Positions 1 through 5,361 of a stretch of DNA of 6,493 nucleotides are shown here, one piece after another; position 1 is the stretch's first letter; each line of letters opens with the position of its first letter. The notes below the pieces were generated by a model. It had not been told where the DNA came from, ran no database searches, and saw only the letters and a program-made list of their open reading frames with translations. Source of the DNA: Pseudomonadota bacterium (lineage in GTDB: Bacteria; Myxococcota_A; Polyangia; Haliangiales; Haliangiaceae); NCBI GenBank assembly GCA_023386455.1, contig JAEWJO010000135.1, forward strand, positions 1-6,493. Direction: 5' to 3'. The position numbers and the translations under genes are program-made.

Positions 1-663
1 CTCGACGCGACCGCGAACAACATCGCGAACGCGACGACCGCCGGCTTCCACGGCGACCGCATCACGTTCCGCGAGGCGATGGGTGCGGCGAAGTCGCCGG
101 ACGTCGCGCTCGTCGGCGCCGGTACGATGCGCGTCGACACGCAGGCCGGCGCGCTGTCGCAGACCGGCAACCCGCTCGACATGGCGCTCGAGGGCGACGG
201 CATGTTCGCCGTCGACACGCCGAACGGCACGCGCTACACGCGCGCCGGCAATTTCCGCCTGAACGACGAGCACACGCTCGTCACCGTCGACGGTCACGCC
301 GTCCGCGGCGAGGGCGGCGCACACATCACGATCCCCGCCGACGCGCAGGTGATCGGCGTCGGCAGCAATGGCGAGATCACGGCCGATGGCGAGCCCGTCG
401 GCCCGCTCGAGCTCGCCCGCTTCAAGCAGAGCCAGCTGCGGCGCGAAGGCGGCACGCTGTTCTCGGCGAGCGGCAAGGCCGACGACTCGAGCGCCGCGCC
501 GCAGGTGCGCAGCGGCATGCTCGAGGCCAGCAACGTCAACGTCGTGCGCGGCGTCGTCGACCTCGTGAAAGTGTCACGAGCGTACGAGTCGCTGATGCGC
601 GTGATCCAGGGCTACCACGATGTCGAGAGCCGCGCGGCGCGCGACCTCGGCGGACCGAAGTAA
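1..663 (+). CDS. flgF: Flagellar proximal rod protein FlgF (5' end missing)
   Basis: This is a rod subunit of the flagellar basal body, exported by the flagellar type III apparatus and assembled in the periplasm between the MS ring and the FlgG distal rod. The frame is open from base 1 and gives 220 residues. It begins inside the N-terminal rod/hook/filament motif (LDATANNIANATTAGF). By alignment to FlgG downstream, only about 18-20 residues lie outside the window. A GNPLDMALEGDGMF block (about residues 56-69) and RYTRAGNFRLN follow, both typical of FlgF. The C-terminal helix carries GMLEASNVNVV and a RAYESLM segment. It lacks the longer FlgG-type insertion after the N-terminal motif, which favours FlgF over FlgG, as does its place just before a complete flgG. 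It ends in TAA, 9 bases before flgG. The assignment is firm; only the start is unseen. Confidence 0.94.
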   Translation, partial: LDATANNIANATTAGFHGDRITFREAMGAAKSPDVALVGAGTMRVDTQAGALSQTGNPLDMALEGDGMFAVDTPNGTRYTRAGNFRLNDEHTLVTVDGHAVRGEGGAHITIPADAQVIGVGSNGEITADGEPVGPLELARFKQSQLRREGGTLFSASGKADDSSAAPQVRSGMLEASNVNVVRGVVDLVKVSRAYESLMRVIQGYHDVESRAARDLGGPK

Positions 664-667
664 GGAG
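662..667 (+). promoter_or_regulatory. Ribosome binding site of flgG
   Basis: AAGGAG overlaps the flgF TAA stop and lies 5 bases before the flgG ATG at 673. It is one of the strongest Shine-Dalgarno matches in the window, and it confirms the flgG start. Confidence 0.8.
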
Positions 668-672
668 ACACC

Positions 673-1458
673 ATGTTTCGCTCCCTCGCCACCGCCGCTT
701 CCGGCATGGAAGCCCAGCAGACCAAGCTCGACGTCACCGCGAACAACATCGCGAACGTCTCGACGAACGGGTTCAAGAAGGGCCGCGCCGAGTTCGCGGA
801 CCTCATGTACCAGACCGTCCGTAGCGCCGGCAGCTCGACGGGGACCGGCACGTCCGCACCCGACGCGACGGAGATCGGTCTCGGCACCCGCCTGACCGCG
901 ACGTCGCGCGAGCTCGGCCAGGGCGAGCTCCACACGACGGGCAACCCGCTCGACGTCGCCGTCGAAGGTCACGGCTACCTGCCGGTGACGATGCCGAGCG
1001 GCGAGACGGCGTACACGCGCAACGGTGCGCTGCACATGAGCGCCGAGGGTCGCCTCGTCAACAGCGAGGGCTACGCGATCGCCGGCGACATCACGATCCC
1101 GAGCGACGCGCAGACCGTGACGATCGGTGCCGACGGCACCGTCTCGGCGACGATGCCCGGCGAGAGCCAGCCCGTCGAGCTCGGCCAGATCCAGCTCGCG
1201 ATGTTCGCGAACCCCGGTGGCCTCGCCGCGCAGGGCGGCACGCTGTTCCGCGAGACCAGCGCGTCGGGTACCGCGGTGCTCGGCTCGCCCGGAGACGGCG
1301 GCGCCGGCACGATCCGCCAGGGCATGCTCGAGGTGTCCAACGTCAACGTCGTCGAGGAGATGATCGATCTCATCTCGGGCCAGCGCGCCTACGAGATCAA
1401 CTCGCGCGTCATCAAGGCGGCCGACGAGATGCTCGGCCAGACGGCGCAGCTGCGATGA
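673..1458 (+). CDS. flgG: Flagellar distal rod protein FlgG
   Basis: FlgG forms the distal rod that passes through the P and L rings and connects to the hook. The product is 261 residues, almost the same length as enteric FlgG. The N-terminal helix (about residues 1-30) ends in the LDVTANNIANVSTNGF motif. Residues 46-66, from YQTVR onward, match the position of the FlgG-specific stretch that distinguishes the straight rod from the flexible hook. A central GNPLDVAVEGHGY block follows, then AYTRNGALHMS. The C-terminal helix contains EVSNVNVVEEMIDLI and QRAYEINSRVI, which are near-invariant in FlgG. No signal peptide is expected, because rod proteins use flagellar export, and none is seen. After VEGHGY the usual FFQV-like motif reads YLPV, a small lineage variant. 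The stop overlaps the flgA start by 4 bases (ATGA). Confidence 0.97.
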   Translation: MFRSLATAASGMEAQQTKLDVTANNIANVSTNGFKKGRAEFADLMYQTVRSAGSSTGTGTSAPDATEIGLGTRLTATSRELGQGELHTTGNPLDVAVEGHGYLPVTMPSGETAYTRNGALHMSAEGRLVNSEGYAIAGDITIPSDAQTVTIGADGTVSATMPGESQPVELGQIQLAMFANPGGLAAQGGTLFRETSASGTAVLGSPGDGGAGTIRQGMLEVSNVNVVEEMIDLISGQRAYEINSRVIKAADEMLGQTAQLR

Positions 1459-2102
1459 AGTCCGTCGCAGCGCTCCTCCTCCTGGTCGCCACCGCGAGCG
1501 CTGCCCCCGTCGACGAGACGGTGCGCGCGCAGCTCTTGCCCGCGCTCCCCGCCGACACCGACGTCGCGAAGGTCTACCTCCCGGCGAACCTCGCGAAGCT
1601 CGATGTCGATCCCGCCGACGTCATCGTCGAGCTGCCGCGAGAGCTGCGCGTCGGCCGCCGCAGCGTCAAGGTCACCGTGCGCGGTCAGCGTGCGGTGTTC
1701 GTTCCCGTTTCGGTCGCGCAGCTCGCCGACGTCGCGATCGCGGAGCACCCGCTCGCGGTCGGCGACACGATCACCGCCGCCGATGTCCGCATCGAGACGC
1801 GAGCTGTCGAGGGCACCGCGCTCGCGAACGGTACCGCCGTCGTCGGCAGCAAGGTCGCGAAGGCGGTCGCCGCCGGCACCGCGATCGCCCCCGGCGACAT
1901 CACGTTGCCGCCGCCGCTGCCGCGCGGCACGCAGGTCGCGGTCGAGATCCGGCGCGGTCGCGTGACGATCCGCGGCGCCGGCACGCTCGAGCTCGTCGCG
2001 CGTCCAGGTGAGAGCGCCACGGTGCGGCTCGCACAGACGAAGACGATCGTGCGGGGCACGCTGGTTGCACCAGCGACCGTCGTCGTCGGAGAACTGCCAT
2101 GA
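1455..2102 (+). CDS. flgA: Flagellar P-ring assembly chaperone FlgA
   Basis: FlgA is a periplasmic chaperone that helps FlgI polymerise into the P ring around the rod; it is not part of the finished structure. The 215-residue product begins with a Sec signal peptide: Lys2, a hydrophobic core at about residues 5-12, and likely Ala-Ser-Ala cleavage near residue 16. A SAF-type domain follows at about residues 93-150, with EHPLAVGDTITAADV and AVAAGTAIAPGDI as its two conserved turns. A beta-rich C-terminal module (about 155-215) contains the RGRVTIRG and VRGTLVAP segments expected of FlgA. The start overlaps the flgG stop (ATGA) with no clear Shine-Dalgarno sequence before it, so translation probably depends on coupling to flgG. 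FlgA sequences diverge strongly, so the call rests on the SAF signature, the signal peptide and the position between flgG and flgH. Confidence 0.92.
   Translation: MKSVAALLLLVATASAAPVDETVRAQLLPALPADTDVAKVYLPANLAKLDVDPADVIVELPRELRVGRRSVKVTVRGQRAVFVPVSVAQLADVAIAEHPLAVGDTITAADVRIETRAVEGTALANGTAVVGSKVAKAVAAGTAIAPGDITLPPPLPRGTQVAVEIRRGRVTIRGAGTLELVARPGESATVRLAQTKTIVRGTLVAPATVVVGELP
2088..2093 (+). promoter_or_regulatory. Ribosome binding site of flgH
   Basis: GGAGAA lies within the last codons of flgA, 5 bases before the flgH ATG at 2099. It supports the start that overlaps the flgA stop. Confidence 0.7.
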
Positions 2103-2782
2103 AACGCATCACCGCCATCCTCCTGCTCGCCGGCTTCTCGGCCGGCTGCGCGTCGCACATCGCGCCCTACAAGCCGAAGCACCGCCGCTTCGATGCCGGC
2201 GAGTTCGGCACCCGATCTGCCCCGCAAAACGGCAGCTTGTACGCCGAAGGCCAGGCCGGCCTGTTCGAAGATCCGGTCGCCGGCCGCGTCGGCGACATCC
2301 TCGTGATCCGCATCGACGAGAAGGATCTCGCGAGCCACCAGGCGGATACCAAGCTCGACAAATCTGACGACACCAGCTACGGCGTCCCTGCCGCGTTCGG
2401 CTTCGTCGCCGCGCTGAAGGCGAAGTATCCCGACGTCGACCCCGCGAAGCTGTTCGCGACGACGTCCTCCCAGAAGTTCTCCGGCAACGGTGCCGTCTCG
2501 CGGCAGAGCCAGGTGCACGCGACGCTGCCCGTTCGCGTCCGCGAGATCCTGCCGAGCGGTGACCTCTTCATCGAGGGCACGAAGGTCGTGATGGTCGGCG
2601 CCGAGGAGAAGCACATCTACCTCTCCGGCATCGTCCGCCGCATCGACATCGCCGACGACAACTCGGTCTCGTCGTCGCGGATCGCCGACGCGGAGATCGA
2701 GTACACGGGCCGCGGCGATGTCAGCGACACGCAGCGCCGCGGCTGGGCAAGCCGGGCCATCTCGAAGATCTGGCCGTTCTAG
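2099..2782 (+). CDS. flgH: Flagellar L-ring lipoprotein FlgH
   Basis: FlgH forms the L ring in the outer membrane, the outer bushing for the rod. The 227-residue product is close to the usual length. It has a lipoprotein signal peptide with a hydrophobic core at residues 6-13 and a putative lipidated Cys17 (Ser-Ala-Gly-Cys; Ser at -3 is less usual than Leu). Ala at +2, not Asp, fits outer-membrane sorting by the E. coli rule. Family landmarks follow: GRVGDILVIRIDEKDLASH (62-80), FSGNGAVSRQSQ (127-138), VREILPSGDLFIEGTK (147-162), YLSGIVRRIDIADDNSV (174-190), IADAEIEYTGRGDV (195-208) and a C-terminal IWPF. Two usual family residues differ: the early SLW is SLY, and VRP is VRR. The start overlaps the flgA stop by 4 bases; the TAG stop is 8 bases before flgI. 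Confidence 0.96.
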   Translation: MKRITAILLLAGFSAGCASHIAPYKPKHRRFDAGEFGTRSAPQNGSLYAEGQAGLFEDPVAGRVGDILVIRIDEKDLASHQADTKLDKSDDTSYGVPAAFGFVAALKAKYPDVDPAKLFATTSSQKFSGNGAVSRQSQVHATLPVRVREILPSGDLFIEGTKVVMVGAEEKHIYLSGIVRRIDIADDNSVSSSRIADAEIEYTGRGDVSDTQRRGWASRAISKIWPF

Positions 2783-2785
2783 GAG
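2781..2785 (+). promoter_or_regulatory. Ribosome binding site of flgI
   Basis: AGGAG is built into the flgH TAG stop codon (2780-2782) and lies 5 bases before the flgI ATG at 2791. Ribosomes ending flgH therefore finish on the flgI initiation site. Confidence 0.8.
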
Positions 2786-2790
2786 CCCCC

Positions 2791-3882
2791 ATGCGCAACG
2801 CCCTCATCTCCATCGCCGTCGTGCTCGGTCTCTCCAGCGGGACCGCGCACGCCGACCGCATCAAGGACCTCGCCACGATCGGCGGCGTCCGCGACAACCA
2901 CCTGACCGGGTTCGGCATCGTCGTCGGCCTCGACGGTACCGGCGACGACGCGCGCTCGCCGATGGTGAAGGGCGCGCTGACGAAGATGCTGAAGAAGCTC
3001 GGCGTGACGATCGATCCGACGGACCTCAAGGCGAAGAACGTCGCCGCCGTCATGATCACCGCCGAGCTGCCGCCGTTCGCGAAGCCCGGCATGACGCTCG
3101 ACATCACCGTGAGCTCGGCGGGCAACGCGAAGAGCCTGTCGGGCGGCACGCTGCTCGCCGCGCCGCTCAAGGGCGCCGATGCGCGGACGTGGGCGATCGC
3201 GCAGGGCTCGCTGTCGGTCGGCGGATTCGTCGCCGAGGGCGGCAGCGGGACGACCGCGAAGAAGAACCACACGCTCGTCGGCATCCTGCCCGGCGGCGCG
3301 ATCGTCGAGGCAAGCGCCCCGACGGTGATGCCGCAGAAGCAGATCTCGTTCGTGCTGAAGCAGCCGGACTTCACGACCGCCACCCGCATGCGCGATGCGA
3401 TCGTCGCATCGCTCGGCCCCAACGCCGCGCGCGTCAACGACGCCGCGACCATCGTCGTGCCGATCGCGAAGGACACCGACGTCAACGGACTGATCGCGAA
3501 GCTCGAGGCGGTCGAGGTCGAGCCCGACCTCAAGGCGAAGGTCATCGTCGACGAGCGCACCGGCACGATCGTCATCGGCGAGGCCGTCGCGCTGCGCACC
3601 GCGGCGATCACGTTCGGGGCACTGACGATCGAGATCGACGAGACGCCGACCGTCTCGCAACCCGAGGCGCCGCTCGGCAAGGGCTCGACGAAGATCGTCC
3701 CGCGCACCGACATGAAGATCCACGAGGGCGACAACCCGATCCGCGTCATCAACAAGGCCGCGACCGTCGGCGACGTCGCCGCCGCGCTCGCCGCGCTCGG
3801 CGCCAAGCCGCGCGACCTCGTCGCGATCCTCCGTGCGCTCAAGGCGTCGGGTGCGCTGCGCGCCGACCTGGAGACGATGTGA
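2791..3882 (+). CDS. flgI: Flagellar P-ring protein FlgI
   Basis: FlgI polymerises into the P ring in the peptidoglycan layer around the distal rod, aided by FlgA. At 363 residues it is full length. A Sec signal peptide spans residues 1-21 with likely cleavage after Ala-His-Ala. The mature N-terminus follows at once with RIKDLATIGGVRDN and GFGIVVGLDGTGDD, hallmark FlgI sequence. The middle holds KPGMTLDITVSSAGNAKSLS, GGTLLAAPLKGADARTWAIA and QGSLSVGGF in the standard order, then KNHTLVGILPGGAIVE. The C-terminal helix GAKPRDLVAILRALKASGAL is also typical. The ATG has a strong Shine-Dalgarno sequence at 2781-2785. The last four bases overlap the flgJ start (GTGA). Identification is secure. Confidence 0.98.
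   Translation: MRNALISIAVVLGLSSGTAHADRIKDLATIGGVRDNHLTGFGIVVGLDGTGDDARSPMVKGALTKMLKKLGVTIDPTDLKAKNVAAVMITAELPPFAKPGMTLDITVSSAGNAKSLSGGTLLAAPLKGADARTWAIAQGSLSVGGFVAEGGSGTTAKKNHTLVGILPGGAIVEASAPTVMPQKQISFVLKQPDFTTATRMRDAIVASLGPNAARVNDAATIVVPIAKDTDVNGLIAKLEAVEVEPDLKAKVIVDERTGTIVIGEAVALRTAAITFGALTIEIDETPTVSQPEAPLGKGSTKIVPRTDMKIHEGDNPIRVINKAATVGDVAAALAALGAKPRDLVAILRALKASGALRADLETM
3870..3873 (+). promoter_or_regulatory. Ribosome binding site that fixes the flgJ start
   Basis: GGAG, inside the penultimate codons of flgI, lies 5 bases before the GTG at 3879. With the conserved FlgJ homology beginning about 20 residues later, it favours GTG 3879 over the distant in-frame ATG at 2718. Confidence 0.65.
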
Positions 3883-4688
3883 CCGCGATCCCCAAGCTCG
3901 GCGTCCAGCCGACGCAGGCCGAGCCGGCCCAGCAGGCAAGAGCCGCCGCGAAACAGCTCGAGGCGTTCTTCCTCCGCCAGCTACTCGCCGAGGCGCGCCC
4001 GCAGGGCGGCGGCGGCATCGACAGCGGCTTCGCCGGCGACACGTTCAAGCAGATGCTCGACGAGGCGCTCGCCGACAAGATGTCGAACGCCGGTGGCCTC
4101 GGCCTGGCCTCGATGTTCGAGAGGCAGCTCGATCCAGATGCGCTCGCCAGGCTCCCCGCGATGCACGGCAATGCGATCGCGAACGCGGCCGCGCCGCACC
4201 AGGGCGAAGTCCCGCGCGCGATGGCGATGCCGCCCTCGACGATCGACGAGCTCGGCCCCGCGCTGAACGGTGCACCGCGCTTCGCGCTGCCCGTGATCGG
4301 CCGCGCGAGCTCGGGCTACGGCGAGCGCGTCGATCCGATCAATCACACGAAGAGCATCCACCCCGGCTTCGACCTCGCGGCGCCGACCGGCACGCGCGTC
4401 GGCGCCGCCGCCGCGGGCGAGATCGTGCACGCGGGCCCCGCCGGCACCTACGGCAACCTCGTCACCGTCCGCCACGCCGACGGGTTCGAGACCCGCTACG
4501 CCCACCTCTCGAAGGTCGACGTCAAGAAGGGTGACCGGGTCGAGGCCGGCCAGGATCTGGGCGAGGTCGGCTCGACCGGACACTCCACCGGACCCCACCT
4601 GCACTTCGAAATCCGTAAGGAAGGCAAGGCGTTGGACCCGAAGCCCTACCTGCCCCTTAACCCTCACGGAAAGCGGGCGACCCCCTGA
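3879..4688 (+). CDS. flgJ: Rod-cap protein FlgJ fused to M23 (LytM-type) peptidase
   Basis: From GTG 3879 the product is 269 residues. Residues about 22-84 form the FlgJ rod-binding domain (AAKQLEAFFLRQLLAEAR, then FKQMLDEALADKMSNAGGLG), which caps the growing rod. A linker rich in Ala, Pro and Met (about 86-132) leads to an M23 metallopeptidase domain (about 133-260). All active-site motifs are intact: zinc ligands His161 and Asp165 in HPGFD, His209 in YAHL, and His240 and His242 in GPHLHFE. This predicts an endopeptidase cutting peptidoglycan cross-links, to open the wall for the rod. Enteric FlgJ instead carries a glucosaminidase domain that cuts glycan strands. No signal peptide is visible, which fits flagellar export. 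The start lies in the flgI stop (GTGA); flgM follows after 11 bases. The frame stays open upstream to 2718, but that part overlaps all of flgI, is highly Arg-rich and is not real. Activity is inferred. Confidence 0.93.
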   Translation: MTAIPKLGVQPTQAEPAQQARAAAKQLEAFFLRQLLAEARPQGGGGIDSGFAGDTFKQMLDEALADKMSNAGGLGLASMFERQLDPDALARLPAMHGNAIANAAAPHQGEVPRAMAMPPSTIDELGPALNGAPRFALPVIGRASSGYGERVDPINHTKSIHPGFDLAAPTGTRVGAAAAGEIVHAGPAGTYGNLVTVRHADGFETRYAHLSKVDVKKGDRVEAGQDLGEVGSTGHSTGPHLHFEIRKEGKALDPKPYLPLNPHGKRATP

Positions 4689-4699
4689 AGTAAGACGCC

Positions 4700-5005
4700 A
4701 TGCGTATCGACCCCAAACTCACCACCGTCACCCCCGTCGCCCTCAAGACCGCGCGCGATCAGGTCGCGCCTCAGGGCTCCGGCTCAGAAGCCGGACCCCT
4801 CGGAACGATGACACGGGGCCGCGAGGACCGCGCGGCGGTCGTCGAGCTCTCGACCGCGGGTGCCGCGGTCGCGGATGCACGGCCCGCCGACCCGGGCGAG
4901 AAGGTCGCGCGCCTGCGCGAGCTGATCGACCGCGGCGAGTACAAGGTCGATCTCGACCTGCTCGCGCAGCGTCTCGTCGAGGACGGATTCGGAGTCCCCT
5001 CGTGA
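4700..5005 (+). CDS. flgM: Anti-sigma-28 factor FlgM
   Basis: FlgM binds and holds FliA (sigma-28) inactive until the hook-basal body is complete; it is then exported through the flagellar channel, releasing the sigma factor for filament genes. The product has 101 residues, normal for the family. The N-terminal half (about 1-45) is rich in Thr, Pro, Gly and Ala and probably disordered, as expected for an exported substrate. The sigma-binding C-terminal half is well conserved: VVELSTAGAAVAD (47-59), then KVARLRELIDRGEYKVD (68-84) and LLAQRLVEDG (87-96). The ATG is preceded by only weak purine-rich sequence (GAAGTAAGA, 4687-4695). The 11-base gap after flgJ has no room for its own promoter. The stop overlaps the flgN GTG by 4 bases. 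The call is strong on the C-terminal motif. Confidence 0.95.
   Translation: MRIDPKLTTVTPVALKTARDQVAPQGSGSEAGPLGTMTRGREDRAAVVELSTAGAAVADARPADPGEKVARLRELIDRGEYKVDLDLLAQRLVEDGFGVPS
4773..4800 (+). other. Imperfect hairpin inside the start of flgM
   Basis: A 28-base inverted repeat lies in flgM codons 25-34. A perfect 7-bp stem (4778-4784 with 4789-4795) encloses the loop CAGA. Beyond one C/C mismatch it is extended by 4 more pairs (4773-4776 with 4797-4800), so 11 of 12 positions pair. No T-run follows, so it is not an intrinsic terminator. In DNA this GC-rich, about one half such structure would be expected by chance in the window by a rough base-composition estimate, so a function is unproven. 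Confidence 0.35.
4991..4994 (+). promoter_or_regulatory. Ribosome binding site that fixes the flgN start
   Basis: GGAG within the end of flgM lies 7 bases before GTG 5002. It supports a GTG start that overlaps the flgM stop, rather than the far-upstream in-frame ATG at 4531. Confidence 0.6.
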
Positions 5006-5358
5006 CCGACACGGTGCTCGACGATCTCCGCCAGACCGGCGAAGAGCTGCGCGTCCTGTTCGCGGAGGAGCGCACCGCGATCAGCGCGCTCGATCACGCC
5101 AAGCTCGAGGAGCTCGCGCTCCGCAAGCAGGACATCGCCGTGCGGCTCGAGAAGCTGCGCGCGCAGGTGTCGCTTCAAGATCCACTCGTCCGCGATCTGT
5201 TCGCGGCGATTCGTGTCGAGGCCCGCGCGACCGCGCTCCTCGCCGCCACCGCGACGCAGGCGGTCCGCGCGCTGCTCGGCTATGCGCCGGCCAACGCCTA
5301 CGACCGCCGCGCACGCCAGATGTCCGCCAGCCCGGGTCGCGTCCTCGCGACGTACTGA
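5002..5358 (+). CDS. flgN: FlgN-family flagellar export chaperone
   Basis: FlgN chaperones bind the hook-filament junction proteins FlgK and FlgL in the cytoplasm and deliver them to the flagellar export gate. From GTG 5002 the product has 118 residues, within the family's usual size. It is almost wholly helical: an N-terminal amphipathic helix with LEELALRKQDIAVRLEKLR (35-53) typical of the FlgN coiled coil, a second helix at about 62-92, and a C-terminal tail with AYDRRAR (99-105), resembling the aromatic-acidic-Arg tail motif common in this family. It lies between flgM and flgK, its expected client. It begins inside the flgM stop (GTGA), and flgK follows after 3 bases. The same frame is open upstream to an ATG at 4531, but that stretch overlaps flgJ and flgM and looks non-coding. 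FlgN is poorly conserved, so context carries part of the call. Confidence 0.88.
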   Translation: MTDTVLDDLRQTGEELRVLFAEERTAISALDHAKLEELALRKQDIAVRLEKLRAQVSLQDPLVRDLFAAIRVEARATALLAATATQAVRALLGYAPANAYDRRARQMSASPGRVLATY

Positions 5359-5361
5359 ACC

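Noticed and set aside
2059..2075. A perfect 7-bp stem with a 3-base loop near the end of flgA.
   Set aside because: Several such short stems are expected by chance at this base composition; no T-run follows, and conserved coding sequence explains the region.
1685..2614. A 309-codon - strand open frame opposite flgA and flgH.
   Set aside because: It is antisense to two well-supported genes and has no family-like motif.
2721..3939. Two long - strand open frames (2721-3842 and 2779-3939) opposite flgI.
   Set aside because: They lie entirely opposite a confidently identified flgI and show only biased low-complexity composition.
4275..4688. A glucosaminidase/muramidase domain in FlgJ, as in enteric bacteria.
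   Set aside because: The C-terminal half has HPGFD, YAHL and HLH motifs of M23 peptidases and nothing resembling a GH73 domain.
4651..4699. A possible sigma-28-like promoter before flgM (TTAA near 4657 and GCGGGCGA near 4673).
   Set aside because: The spacing is too short and the match to the -35 and -10 elements is poor. No sigma-54 type GG/GC pair was found there either.
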